A stretch of 64,000 bases of DNA from Cryptomeria japonica (Eukaryota; Streptophyta; Pinopsida; Cupressales; Cupressaceae), in contig NC_081407.1 in the NCBI RefSeq assembly GCF_030272615.1, positions 144,154,897-144,218,896 on the forward strand, written 5' to 3'. Position 1 is the first letter of the stretch. Every line of letters begins with the position of its first letter. The notes under the pieces were generated by a model that made no database searches, was not told where the DNA came from, and was given only the letters and a program-made list of their open reading frames with translations. Position numbers and translations under genes: made by a program. Below, piece by piece: positions 44,225-56,313 of the stretch.

Positions 44225-44892
44225 CTACCATTTTCATCACACAAAATCAAAGTGTCACTACTATTTACTCAAATGCTCTAGAATGATGTACTTTTGAATA
44301 TGTCTAAAAGATTATTGCAATGAATGTATGGAATATCTTTTAATATTGCAACATAACATCAAATTGTACCAAAAATGTGTTTAGCTAGTTCAAAATAAAA
44401 GATAAAGAGAGCTAGTTGAACAAATTTGGATCTTCAAAATTTAAACTAGAAAGTAAACTTTTTTAGTTTTAATGTATTTTCATTTACCTTCCATGCTTCA
44501 CAAATTTATCTTCCACTTGTGACATTATATATGTGTCTTTACAAAGGTAGATTCTTCTCTCCATTTGATCTAGTTGTGGGCATGAAACTAAAAAATATTC
44601 ACTAGTTACCAACTTATGAACTTGAATTGTGGAGCAAGGATTGATTTCAATTAAGTAACAATGTAACAAGAATTGAAAACAAAATAGATAGAATACAACC
44701 TCATAAAGACTAACACAATTGATTACCTTGAAGAACTCCACTTCAAGTGAAAACCTCACCAAAGTGTGAGCATATCTCATTTAGAAATCACACCAATGAC
44801 ACTTACAACTAGGTCTAAGATTCTTGAAAAATATTAGTGGCATCCACAAACTAATATATATTATTTCATATACCCTAACAATATCCTAATAT
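44225..44892. other. Gene-free part of the extra block in the left duplication copy
   Basis: AT-rich with no recognised coding content; absent from the right copy. The minus ORF at 44,484 (98 codons) is not recognisable. Confidence 0.5.
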
Positions 44893-45122
44893 GTAAGTTC
44901 TTGTTCACTGATTGGAACAGTGTCATAGACCGCATTGGGGTGTGCAAGGCGACTCTATAGATGTTGTGTTTTCTCCGTTTTTTGTTGTTTTTATTTCAAA
45001 AGACTGGTTTTAGTTTGTTGATAATGTTGTTATAGTGTTGTCGTTGCATTGTGGTTCCTTTGATAGTTTTGCTATGTAAAGGGTCAGTGCCCTGGTTTTC
45101 ATTGCTTTTTTAAATAAAAAAC
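44893..45122 (+). mobile_element. 5'-truncated LINE, 3' end only
   Basis: 230-bp insert bounded by ATCCTAATAT at 44,883-44,892 and 45,123-45,132. It ends with TAAAGGGTCAGTGCCCTGG, a T-rich stretch and TTTTTTAAATAAAAAAC, closely related to the 3' end of the LINE piece at 49,143-50,089. No coding sequence is left. Confidence 0.75.
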
Positions 45123-45411
45123 ATCCTAATATATACTATCTCATATATCTTAACAACATCTTAAGAACCCTACAACCAATAGGAACTTAGACATCCCTAA
45201 AATGCTATTTTAAAATTCTTTATTTCTCTTCTTGATGCTTAATTCAAGCTTATATTACATATTTATAGAATTAGAAAGATTGGAGAAATCTTAAGAAATT
45301 GAAAAGATTGAGAAACATAAGAGAAAATAAAAAAGGTAGAACATCTTGAGATGTTTTACTTTAGCTTGCATGAAATGACCACTTTTAATAAAGAGGTGAT
45401 ATCAAAATCAG

Positions 45412-45540
45412 CCATGACTTTTATGTAAAAACTTGAAATAAGGTACCCTTTTTTGAAATTATATTACTTTCAAAAAGAATATAAATATGTCATGAAACTA
45501 AACCTACCATGCAAGTCCCCACTTTGCCATGTAAACTCTT
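45412..45540. repeat. Direct repeat of about 130 bp, copy 1
   Basis: CCATGACTTTTATGTAAA to CCATGTAAACTCTT; repeated at 45,574-45,704 after 33 bp. Confidence 0.85.
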
Positions 45541-45573
45541 GTTAACAGATTTTCCTCTCCCACTTTTTAAAAA

Positions 45574-45704
45574 CCATGACTTTTATGTAAATTCTTGAAA
45601 TAAGGCACCCTTTTTTTTTTAATTATAATACTTTTCAAAAAGGATATGAAAATGTAATGAAACTAAACGTACAATGCAAGTCCCCACTTTGCCATGTAAA
45701 CTCT
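45574..45704. repeat. Direct repeat of about 130 bp, copy 2
   Basis: Second unit; the copies differ by a longer T run and scattered substitutions. Confidence 0.85.
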
Positions 45705-45811
45705 AGATAAAAATTCCAATTAGAACAAATTTTAAACCTTAGATAAAGTTCTTCAATAGCTTATATCATGACAAACCCAAGATGAGTTTTACTGACCATG
45801 TGAAATTCGGA

Positions 45812-46005
45812 ATTGTCTATATCGAGATCAAATTTTACGTGACAAGACAATTATCTTACATTTATTCATAAAATTGAAAATCAAAATACAATTCTATTAA
45901 TTAAATTGAAAATCAAAAAATACAATTATATCTTGATTTTCAATTTAATTAATAAATATAAGATAATTGTCTTATCAGATACAATTTGATCTCGCAGTAG
46001 ATATT
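45812..46005. repeat. Long inverted repeat (foldback or MITE-like)
   Basis: Arms of about 80 bp (45,812-45,893 and 45,924-46,005) around a roughly 30-bp spacer. The inner 53 bp match at most positions (GACAATTATCTTA against TAAGATAATTGTC) and the outer part matches around GAGATCAAATT. AT-rich and without coding capacity, it could be a small nonautonomous DNA transposon, but no target duplication was found. Confidence 0.7.
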
Positions 46006-47044
46006 GCGTAAAATCTTTGTAACTGAATTCTCCCAATGGTCATATGTATTAAGTGGCCGTCAATTTCCAAGCCAAAACTCGCACGTTGTAGGGAATCCAT
46101 GTACTTTATCTACTGGGTCTCTTCTAGAAACAAATATCGATGCATTTGTCGTAATGTAACAAAAAGTTGTAGTACTCCCAAAATAAAGTGCTTCCAAACG
46201 GGGGATAACTATTCTTCAAACTATTACAATTCGTGGATTTTTAATCATTATCTTTAGGAAGTGATTATCACCACACACTTAAAAGTTGCATGAACAATAA
46301 CATTATTGTTGGAATCCTATGAGAGATACCTTAATACACAATATGAAAGCAAACCTAAATCCATTCAATACAAAAGTGGATCTAAAGGAGGGTGACGATA
46401 GCATGCCCCACATAATCTCTAATACGGTCATATGACCAACCATTTCCCAAAATGTCCAAATACGGTCATATGGACATCAAATTTAGGCCCTACTCTTGTC
46501 CAAACCCACACTAAAGTAGTCCAAGGTGGAAAGCTTAAAGGGTGTTAGTGAGTTGGCAAGAGCATTAAAAAATGTAGAAAATCACTATTAGTAAGATATA
46601 AATAGGGTTGGCGTGCCTTTATTTTGTCCCAAATGGATATATGATAAATAAGAAGCTCAATATTTGGTTGACAATTGAGGATTGATGAGTGTATTGGAAT
46701 CAAAGCATGTAGGGCAAGGGAGAGGTACCTAGTAAGCATGGGGACCCTCTAAACCGACTTTTAGGGCTAAAAAGTTGATGATGCCATGTACTTCCAAAAC
46801 TCCCATCACCTCACTGGATTGGAGCATGCATTTGGGGCTCATATCCTAATGAGATTATTGGTCAATAATGGTTTCTTTGGTACCTCTTTTGAATAGGATT
46901 GTATGACTCAAAAACAAATTTGCATAATTGGGTAGGCCGACTTTAGTGGATAGGACATTTTGTTTGGCAAGATTGTAAGGCCAAAATAGTTGTTTTGCAT
47001 CATAACTCTTTTTAAAAACTTTAATTATGCATGATTATGTCATT
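46006..47044. other. Gene-free stretch
   Basis: Contains AATACGGTCATATG twice (46,421 and 46,452), the second followed by GACC-like palindromic sequence. No gene supported. Confidence 0.45.
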
Positions 47045-48335
47045 TTTTAAAGGGAAACAAATGGAGGAGATTGAGATACTACCTTTTAATGGAGAATGAA
47101 TTGCTCAAAATAGGTCAAATAATTGATGTATTAGAGGATGTATATTCATTTGAAACAAAGGGGAAGTTATGTACTTTGAGATATAAAGGTACCACTTTTT
47201 TTTTTAGTCAAAAAGAGTTTCATTTTTTGTATGGCCAAATTTTGATATATGGATTTTGTCTTTTGGACTTTAAAATTTTGTTTAAAAATAATATTTTTTT
47301 AATGATATATTAAGTTATTTTATTAAAATTTAATTGTATCGTTTATGAATTGTTTATAGATTGTGTTTCATGAGTGTGAATGGTCTATTTAGTACTCATT
47401 ACATACACGTGATGTTTATAAAAGTGATCTATTAGAATTTTACAAGTAACCCACTCCAACACTATCTTAATTTAACGGTGCATAATCATAGAGCTCTACA
47501 AAAGATCAAGTCTATTTTGTTTGTTGCCCCATCTACAAAATCCAATTAAGCATCATATAAGAAACACATATGAATTTATTATATTATTTAGATTTATATC
47601 AAGAATATTTGTCACCCACTCCAATACTATTCTAATTTAAGTGTGCATAATCATACAATTCTACAAAAGATCAAGTCCATATTCTTGGCACCCCATCTAC
47701 AAAATCCAATTAAACGTCATATAAGAAACACATATGAAATTATTAATATTATTTAGATTTATATAAAGAAATATGTGTCACCCACTCTAATACTATTTTA
47801 ATTTAAGTGCACATAATCATAAAATTCTACAAAAGATCAAGTCCACCTTGTTTGTTGCCCCATCTACAAAACCCAATTAAACATGTCATAAAAGAAACAG
47901 ATATGAATTTATTATTATTATTTAGATTTGTATAAAGACATATGTCACCCACTCCAATACTATTCTAATTGAAGTGTGCTTAATCATAGAGTTCTACAAA
48001 AGATCAACTCTATTTTGTTTGTTGCCCCATCTACAAAACCCAATTAAACATCATGTAAGAAACACATATGATTTTTTATTATTATTTAGATTTATGCAAA
48101 GAAATATGTGTCACTCACTCCAATACTATTCTAATTTAAGTGTGCATAACCATAAAATTCTTACAAAAGATCAAATCCATCTTCTTTGCTACCCCATCTA
48201 CAAAACCCAATTAAATCATAGAAGAAACACATAAATTTATTATTATTATATAGATTTATTTAAATAAATATGCGTCACCCACTCCAATACTATTCTAATT
48301 TAAGTGCACATAATCATAAAATTCTACAAAAGATC

Positions 48336-48475
48336 AATGGTTTCGTTGAACTTTCATTCATCTTGATGATGGATCATGGAGTGTGATCTGAAACGTTGAT
48401 GTTTAAAAGCTTGCTCTCAATCAAATCCAATAATTGTTTACTTCATTGTCATGGATCGTGGAAATCTATAGAATT
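48336..48475. other. Insertion within the left tandem array
   Basis: About 110-140 bp of unrelated sequence (GGTTTCGTTGAACTTTCATT, GATGATGGATCATGGAGTG) interrupts the monomer. A related word, ATGGATCGTGG, occurs near its end. No target duplication was recognised. Confidence 0.5.
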
Positions 48476-48481
48476 GAAATA

Positions 48482-48514
<33 letters not shown>
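48482..48514. repeat. (ATT)n microsatellite
   Basis: About 11 consecutive ATT units inside the expanded ATT-rich tail of a monomer. Confidence 0.9.
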
Positions 48515-48515
<1 letters not shown>

Positions 48516-49135
48516 TAGATTTAAATAAAGAAATGTGTGTCACTCACTCCAAATACTATTCTAATTTAAATGCACATAATCATAGTTATACAAAAAATCA
48601 AGTCCACCTTGCTTGCTACCTTATCTAAAACCCAATTGAACATCATATAAGAAACACATCAATTTATTATTATTTATATTATATAAAAAATAAATATGTA
48701 TTTATTATTATCATTTAAATTAAAGAACATTCAATTTTACTAAATTGACATAATATTATAACAAAATATTTATTTAAAAAATTATAATAACATTAACAGT
48801 TTAATAATGGTTTTTGAGTTTTGTTATAATTTACTTAGATCAAATTGTGTAGTTAATGAGTTAATTTTTATCGTTCTATATTTCATAAGTAGTAATTCAC
48901 ACAAACCCATCTCTCATATCCCACTTACCACTTACTGGATCTAGGTAAATCTTTGCAACTTCCTAGGTCACACATTCCATTACTACTCTATCACAAATGT
49001 GCTTAACCATAGATTTTTTCAAAGGTCAAGTCCACTTATCTTACTGCACCATTCACAAAACTCAATAAAACATCATAAGAAAAATAAACATAAATTTATT
49101 ATTATTATTTAAAATCTAGAAGTAAAATTCATAAT

Positions 49136-49142
49136 AACATTA
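49136..49142. repeat. Target-site duplication of the LINE fragment, left copy (AACATTA)
   Basis: AACATTA; repeated at 50,090-50,096. The empty site AACATTA is present in the right duplication copy at 55,091-55,097. Confidence 0.75.
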
Positions 49143-50089
49143 CTACACCATTGGGGAGTGCACTCCCTCTCCATCAAGCCTTGGACAACCTCTTTCAACC
49201 CTCTCACTGAACCACTTAATGTGCGTCCAATTTGGGTTCGGCTCATCAATCTCCCTCTTCATTTCTGGGAGCACTCTTGCTATGAGGCGATTGGTAACTC
49301 TATTGGTCGTTTCCTGAAGGTCGATGATGCTACATCCTTAATGGAACACACTACCTTTGCCTGCATTCTTGTTGATATCGACATCTTTGTTCCTCTCCCG
49401 GGTGATGTGGTTCTTATGGTGGAGGATAGGCCTTGGTCACAACTGCTGGATTTTGAAGGCCTTCCCTTTCGCTACAGAAGATGCTTCTCTACTAGCCATC
49501 TTGCTTCGGGTTGCTCTTCTCCACAACACAAAGGGGTTTCTACCTAGTGGAAGAATGTTATTGCTGACCACTTAATAGTTATTGCTACGGATTATGTGTC
49601 TGTTGGCTCCTCCCATGAGGATGATGTCGTGCCCCCCACGGCTCCTGTTGCTCCTACTGATGTTTTTGTGGCCTCGTCTTCGAAGGCCCCCACTTCCGCT
49701 TCTCCTGTTGTTGGATCTACTTCTGCTATTGCTATTCTGTCACAACCTATTGTTGTTGTTGTTATGTAGCCCCCTTTGGCCCTCTTCCAACCCTTTGTTG
49801 TCATTGGTGTTGTTGACCCTGTAGGGGCCCTTCCAGTGGATCTTAGCATTGCCTGGTCTATAGTTGCTTGCAGGTTTAAGGGGAAATTTTCTCCCCTGCC
49901 CCATACCCCCCCTCGTGGGGGTTTGGGTGACCTATCCCCCCCTTGAGTGGGGTTTGTTCCCTGGCTAGTTAGGTTCCTGTGTTTTTTCCTTTCCACCTTT
50001 GGGCTATGGTTCTCTTCCAACATCATCTCACTTGATGTTGCTTTTTGTTAAGGGTTAGCACCCTAATTAACGTTGTTTTTTTAATCAAA
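49143..50089 (+). mobile_element. LINE-derived insertion with ORF1 fragment and no ORF2
   Basis: The open frame at 49,158-49,547 (129 codons) is the DUF4283-type part of a plant LINE ORF1: NVRPIWVRLINLPLHFWEHS, AIGNSIGRFLKVDDA, ILVDIDIFVPLP, WSQLLDFEGLPFRYR. The following zinc knuckle has lost its first Cys (YRRCFSTSHLASGC). A Pro/Ser/Thr/Ala/Val-rich tail continues past the stop to about 49,770. The sequence then goes straight to a LINE 3' end (GTTAGCACCCTAATTAACG, T run, AATCAAAAA). No endonuclease or reverse transcriptase is present. It is flanked by AACATTA. ORF1 binds the LINE RNA. Confidence 0.82.
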
Positions 50090-50326
50090 AACATTAATAA
50101 GTTGATAAGGGTTTTCTAATTTCATGATATTTTATTAGGATTCACTTGCATAGTTATTAATTCATTTTTTATTGATATATATTTTATTAGTAATTTACAC
50201 AAACCCTGTTGAAATTTAGGTGTCATCAACCTTGCAAATCCATGTAATTAATTATTCATAATATTATTTGCAATTCACCCATAACAGATGAAGGGCTTCA
50301 TCAATAGTGGTAAATAATATTTTATT
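50090..50326. other. Duplicated unique segment between LINE fragment and solo LTR F
   Basis: Matches 55,091-55,324 of the right copy. No gene. Confidence 0.6.
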
Positions 50327-50331
50327 GATAT
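50327..50331. repeat. Target-site duplication of solo LTR F, left copy (GATAT)
   Basis: GATAT, repeated at 52,107-52,111. Confidence 0.88.
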
Positions 50332-52106
50332 TGTAGTCACATAAATCTGTCCACTTAATTAAATGAATATTTAATATTTATTTGATTATTTAACAATCAA
50401 TTAATAATTAATTAAATTAATATTTAATTAATTCATCTTAACCCTATTCTCCTATTAATTAAATAAATTATTCAATTTATTTGATTTAATTCACTTAACC
50501 AAATTCAGACCATTAATTAAATAAATAAATCATATTTATTTAATTAAATCTTCTCTCACATTTAAATAAATTAATATTTATTTAAATCCCCCAAAATCCC
50601 ACCTCTCACATTTAAATAAATTAACATTTATTTAAAATCACCTTTATCCTCCACCCACTTGTATTTTCCTACAAAAGCAAGTTGCACAACTATTTTAAAT
50701 AAATTATTTATTTAAAATCCTATTTATCCTCACCCACTTGAAACCTTTAATGGTTTCCCTTAAAGTATTCAAACTTGATGGCTTTAAAAAGTCTTCAAAC
50801 TTGATGGCTTCCCTTAAAGTCTTCTTAAGACTTTAATGGTTTTCCTTAAAGTCTTCAAGCCTTTAATGGTTTCCCTCAAAGTCTTCAAGCATTTTAATGC
50901 TTTATCTTCTTTTTCTCATTTAAATAAATTAATATTTATTTAAATATTTATCCAAATGCAACTTACACCATTTAATTGAAATAAATGATTTTATTTTAAT
51001 TGAAAATACCAAAATTTCTCCCACTTGCATTTTCCTACAAAATCCACTTGTATGCCTAAACCCCTTCTAGATTCTTCTAAACCCTTCCTAATTAGCCTAA
51101 ATTCATCCCTTAAATATTGTCACATTCCTAAGCAAATTGGAGTCACTTCTCAAAGACTCCAAAGTCTTTGAAAAGCAATTAATGCTTTGTGTGTTCAACA
51201 AATTAACCCTCAAAGTCTTGGATAACCTTTGAAAGCTTTCAACCTTCAACCACTAAATGGCTCAAAGTCTTTGAAAACCATTGAAGGCTTCCAACCTTCA
51301 ACCACTTAATCCCCAAAGTCTCCAATAACCATTAATGGTTAATTCAACCCTCCCACATGGTTAAAACATTTGTTTTGACTCAACCTCTACCCAACCCAAA
51401 GGTCTCATCAGGCCATTAATGCTTTGACCATGATTATCTCTTAAACATTTGCACAAAGGTTTATCCTTGGATTAACTCTTAATCCAATGGGTAATCTTAA
51501 TTTAGACTTGACCCTTACCTTCTAGATAACCATGAGGTCTTTTCAGGCCTTTAATGCCTCCAACCTCTTCTCTCAACCCAATCCTATGTTGAAACTTGTC
51601 ACCATTTTATTGGTGCCAATTGTGCACATGGATCCCCAACTTTCAATCCTAACCCTTGTTAAGATTGCTCAATCTTAACCCTTCATTTCCCTATTTCTTC
51701 TATAAATAGAACCCTTCTCCTCAAGCAAAGAGAAGCATTTTAGAGTATTGTTGTTATACTGGCATTAGCATAGAGCTTTTTCATAGCATCACTATCTACT
51801 CTTGCATAGTATTTGCTTATCATATTCAACCATCTTGAATCTCCATATGGCATCCATGGCTAGTGCTAAAAGCTGAGAGCTACACTCATTTGGGACTTGG
51901 AGAGGAGAGGAACAAGGGAGGAGCAACTATGAGCATCTTGATTAGCTATTTCATTCTATGTTTATATGCTTTCTATTTCATGCTTAATATCTCTCTTGAT
52001 ATGCCTGTTTAGGATAATCTTTTGTTGCTAACACTAACGTTTGTTTCTTGTGCTCTTGTGTGTGTTTCCATCAAACAGGTTTTCTAATCCTTTTTGCAGA
52101 GCATCA
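50332..52106 (+). mobile_element. Solo LTR F (gypsy type, 1,775 bp)
   Basis: Starts TGTAGTCACATAAATCTG and ends GCAGAGCATCA, flanked by GATAT. TATA box TATAAATAG at 51,711-51,719. AT-rich TTAATTAAAT blocks in the first 600 bp, then repeated GTCTTCAA.CTTTAATGG words (50,745-50,900). No internal region, so it is a recombination product. The right copy of the duplication has the uninterrupted site (55,325-55,329 reads CATAC), so F inserted after the duplication. Confidence 0.92.
51711..51719 (+). promoter_or_regulatory. TATA box of solo LTR F
   Basis: TATAAATAG, preceded by C/T-rich sequence and followed after about 30 bp by AAGCATTTTAGAG. Confidence 0.6.
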
Positions 52107-52111
52107 GATAT
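52107..52111. repeat. Target-site duplication of solo LTR F, right copy (GATAT)
   Basis: Identical to 50,327-50,331. Confidence 0.88.
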
Positions 52112-52804
52112 AGTAAATATGTTTTGCATAGCCTTAGTAATTATCTATTTGTTGGCAAGGAGTTACTGAGTTACTTTCACTAGACAGACTTCATGGTAAT
52201 GATAAAATGGTAAAGTTGACCTTTCTAGGTGTTCACCTTGAGAATCTACTAGTTTGGAATGTTATAACATTCGTCATGGGTTGTAAGAGAATCTATGATA
52301 GATATGACACATGTCACAAGATTCTATGATGAATATGACAACATATATGACTCTTTCCTATCTTAGTCCCTAGGCACCAATGCATGAAAGATGCCTTATG
52401 ACAATTGTAAGAGCATATGTAAGAGGTCATTATGAGATGTAAATTGATGATTCCAAGGTGGTTGGCTTGGGGTTTTTATTTTTGGATGCCATTCTTTGTG
52501 GTTGTAATGTTTTCCTATAAAATAGGATGCTTGGAGTGAAGTTTCATTAAGTTTTGTTCAAGTTTTGGTTTACAAGGGTTACACTACTAGATTGAAGTTT
52601 GGAGAGGAGTTTAGAGTGTTATATTGTAATAACTTATTATTGATAATACAAGACATTCATCTCTTCTTGATAGTTGTTATGCAAAAAATTATAGAGCTTT
52701 GTTGTACAATTTTGCTCAATATTTTTTTTTATGGAAACATGTCAACATACATAAATGTTGGCATCTATGCCTTTATATAGCGGATTACAATGATTTGAGT
52801 AATA

Positions 52805-52985
52805 ATATATCTAAACCACAATTCACATTCGACTAAGCAACCACATCTAGGGGGATCCAGTCTGTCATATTCACCCAAGGGTCGAACCTAGGCCGAACGT
52901 GCCTCTAAGGCCTTGGTGGATGGCCTCTATATCACATACCATCATCGTCACCAATTGTGCTCAACCAATTGAGCTAAAACCCTTT
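52805..52985 (-). repeat. tRNA-derived SINE-like sequence, copy 2
   Basis: Minus-strand A box TAGCTCAATTGGTTGAG (about 52,959-52,975) and a clean B box GGTTCGACCC (52,879-52,888). It ends with TGTGAATTGTGGTTTAGATAT on the minus strand. It matches 43,867-44,040 in the other duplication copy. Confidence 0.6.
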
Positions 52986-53754
52986 AGAATTTTTTCTCAA
53001 TATTTTGTACTTTGCTTCATCTTTTTATTAGAATCTAGGGACTAACACTATTAATAATATACTTTGTTAGCTTATTGTATGATTAAGCCATGAGGTTGTT
53101 GCATCTTGATCAACCCCTCAAAGTTGAGCAATATTGAAAACAATAGGCAAATATCTAAGATGCATATAGAGTTGTCCTACATCATAGCTATTAAAAAAAA
53201 ATTAATTAGGCATGATTATATCTTTTTTAAAGGGAAACAAATGGATGAGATTGAGATACTATCTTATAAAGCTTTAATGGAGTATGAATTGTTCAAAATA
53301 TGTCTCATAGATTGAGATACTACCTTATAAAACTTTAGTGGAGAATGAATTGCTCAAAATAGGTTAAATAATTGACGTATTAGAGGGTTTATATTCATTT
53401 GAAACAAAGGGGAAGTTATGTACTTTGAGATATAAATGTATCACTTTTTTTAGTCAAAAAGAGTTTTGTTTTTTGTATGTTGAAATTTTGACATATAGAT
53501 CTTATCTTTTGGACTTTAAAATCTTGTTGACAAAAAAAAACATATTTTAAACATAAATGTGGCTTTTTTAGTAATGTATTATGATGTTTTATTAGAATTT
53601 AATTGTATCATTTTTAGTCAAATTTTATTAATTTATCTGTAATGTTTATGAGTTGTTTCCAAGATTATGTCTCTCATGAGTATGAATGATCTATTCAGTA
53701 CTCATTACATATACATGTCATTTATAAAGGTGAAACATTAGAATTTGTAGTTCA

Positions 53755-54570
53755 CCTACTCCAATACTACCCTACTTTAAGTGCACATAATCATAGATTT
53801 CTACAAAGATCAAGTCCACCTTGTTTGTTGCCCCATGTACAAGACCCAATTAAACATCATATAACAAACAAATATGAATTTTTAATTATTATTATTTATA
53901 TAAATAAATGTGTCACCCACTCCAATACTATTCTAATTTTAAGTGCGCATAATCATAGAGATCTACAAAATATCAAGTCTGCCTTGTTTGTTGCCCCATC
54001 TAAACCCAATTAAACATAATATAATAAGCAAATGTGAATTTATTATTATTATTTAAATTTATATAAGGAAATATGTGTCACCCACTCCAATACTATCCTA
54101 ATTTAAGTGCACATAATCATAGAGTCTACAAATGATCAAGTCGATTTTGTTGTTTGCCCCATCTACAAAACCCAATTAAACATCATATAAGACACATGTG
54201 AATTTATTACATTATTTAGATCTATAAAGAAATATGTGTGACACACTCCAATACTATTCTAATTTTAATGCGCATAATCATAAAATTATACAAAAGATCA
54301 AGTACACCTTGTTTGCTACTCCATCTACTAAACCCAATTAAATATCATATAAGAAACACATATGATTTTTTTATTATTATTTAGATTTATATAAAGAAAT
54401 ATGTGTCACCCACTCCAATAGTATTATAATTTAAGTGTGCATAATCACCAAGTTGTACAAAAGATCAACTCCACCTTTCTTGCTACCCCATCTACAAAAC
54501 TCAATTAAACATCATATACAAAACACATATAAATTATAATTATTGATATTTATATAAAGAAATAAATATG
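53755..54570. repeat. Tandem array of about 165-bp monomers, right array
   Basis: Five monomers start at about 53,755, 53,916, 54,081, 54,243 and 54,409 (spacing 161-166 bp). Same consensus as the left array; a decayed unit is visible near 54,850. Confidence 0.88.
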
Positions 54571-55910
54571 TATTTATTATTATCATTTAAATTAAAGAAC
54601 CTTCGATCAATTAAATTCGCATAATATTATAACATTATATTTATTTAAAAAATTATATTAGCATTAACAATCTAATTAGGGTTTTTTAGTTTTATGATAT
54701 ATTTTTTTAAGATTAAATTTTGTAGTTAATGACTTAATTTTTATTGTTCTATATTTCATATGTAGTAATTCACACAAACCCATCTCTCATAGCCCACTTA
54801 GCACTTACTCGATCTAGGTGAAGCATTGTAACTTCCTAGGAGACAACACATTCCATTACCACTCTAACACAAATGTGATTAACCATAGAATTTTTCAAAA
54901 GTCAAGTCCACCTATCTTACTACACCATTTGCAAAACTCAATAAAACATTACAAGAAAAATAGATATGAATTTATTATTATTAAAATTTTATAAAGAAAA
55001 AAAAATGCATTTGTACTTGTTTAGATTGAAGAACCACAAATTTATTAAATTAACATAATATTATAAACATATTTATTTAATATTTAGAACAACATTAATA
55101 AATTAATTAGGGTTTTCTAATTTTATGATATTTCATTAGAATTCACTTGTATAGTTATTAATTCAATTTTTATTGATTTATATTTTCTTAGTAGTTCACA
55201 CAAACGCTATTGGGTTTTAGGTGCCATCAACCTTGCAAACCCATGTAATTAATTATTCATAACGTTGTTTGTAATTCACACACAAGGGATGGATGGCTTC
55301 AATAGTGGTGATTAATATTCTACTCATACAGCAACTATGTTTTTACTAGCCTCAATAATTGTCTATTTACTAGCAGGGAATTATTCAGTTACTTTCACTA
55401 GACAGGCTTCATGGTAATGGTGAAATGGGTAAAGTTGAACTTTCTAGGTGTCCACCTTGGGAATCTACTAATTTGGGATGTTATTACATCTGTCAGAATT
55501 TGTAAGAGCATATATCATACCCATGAAACATTTCATAAGATTTTGTGATGAATAAGACAACATATATGACATAATATTTGCTATCTTGGTTCCTAAGCAC
55601 CCATCCATGAAAGATGCCTTATGGAAGTTGTAAGAGCATCTATGAGAGGTCATTATGAGATGAAAATTGATGATTATGTGGTGGCATGGGGTTGTTATTT
55701 TTGGATGACATTATTTGTGGTTGCATTGTTTTCCTATAAAATAGGAGGCTTGGAGTAAAGTTTCATCAAGTTTTGTTCAAGTTTTTTCTTTGTGGGGGTT
55801 ATGTAGCCAGATTGAAGACTGAAGAGGAGTTTAGAGTGTTGTATTGTAATTATTTATTGTTGATAATATAAGACATTCATCTCTTCCTAATAGTTGTTAT
55901 GATAAAATTT

Positions 55911-56090
55911 GTAAAGTCGTGGCATTTCACATTTTATTTTGTGCTCATTTTGAGGAAATGTCTTGATCTAGATGTAAACAATAATATATAGTACAATATT
56001 GTACACAATTGGGTTTGTTTAGATAGCCTTTTATCCACTTTTATAGTCCTTAGACCTATCATTTCCTATATTGCATACCCTTATATAATC
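55911..56090. other. Short gene-free stretch right of the duplication
   Basis: AT-rich; nothing recognised. Confidence 0.4.
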
Positions 56091-56313
56091 ACCCCTTACC
56101 ACACTTATATGATCACACATCCATGTAAATCCCTCCTATCTTGCTAATTAGCCTACTCCATATGTCCACTTATGACCAATTAATTGTTATGCACTTCAAT
56201 ATAGCCCTTATTTATCCTAATAAAAATCCACAATCACAAAGACATCCTTATGAGCGTGAGCTTGTCCTACCTTAACCAAATTTAAAATTCAAACTTTTTC
56301 CAATGTGGTCTCT
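56091..56313. repeat. Direct repeat of about 225 bp, copy 1
   Basis: ACCCCTTACCACACTTATATGATCACA... to CCAATGTGGTCTC; repeated at 56,461-56,697. Shared words include CCATGTAAATCC, AATCACAAAGACATCCTTATGAG and AAATTTAAAATTCAAA. Confidence 0.82.

Larger units (their letters stand above)
47450..48720. repeat. Tandem array of about 165-bp monomers, left array
   Basis: Monomers begin with CCCACTCCAATACTATTCTAATTT at about 47,450, 47,614, 47,781, 47,948, 48,114 and 48,278 (spacing 164-167 bp), then 48,543 after an inserted stretch. Each includes CATAATCATA, TTCTACAAAAGATCAAGTC, GTTGCCCCATCTACAAAACCCAATTAA, and an ATT-rich tail. A further decayed unit is visible near 48,965. Confidence 0.9.
43867..52700. 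repeat. Segmental tandem duplication, left copy (expanded by insertions)
   Basis: Blocks shared in order with 52,805-55,910: the SINE-like head and ACTAACACTATTAATAA segment (43,867-44,220), the GGAACAAATGGA.GAGATTGAGATAC block (47,045-47,310), the monomer array, the CACAAACCCATCTCTCATA block (48,900), the CTTTCACTAGACAG block (52,170), and the final CATTCATCTCTTC segment (52,650). It differs by about 2.8 kb of extra DNA at 44,225-47,045, a LINE fragment and a solo LTR. Confidence 0.8.
52805..55910. repeat. Segmental tandem duplication, right copy (compact)
   Basis: About 3.1 kb, in the same order as the left copy but without the 2.8-kb block, LINE fragment and solo LTR. It carries a small internal duplication of GAGATTGAGATACTA..TTATAAA..TTTA at 53,248 and 53,310. 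No gene is supported in it. Confidence 0.8.

Noticed and set aside
49582-50026. Overlapping ORFs on both strands (Leu-rich plus, 144-codon minus)
   Set aside because: Antisense and frame shadows of the Pro/Ser/Thr-rich tail of LINE ORF1.
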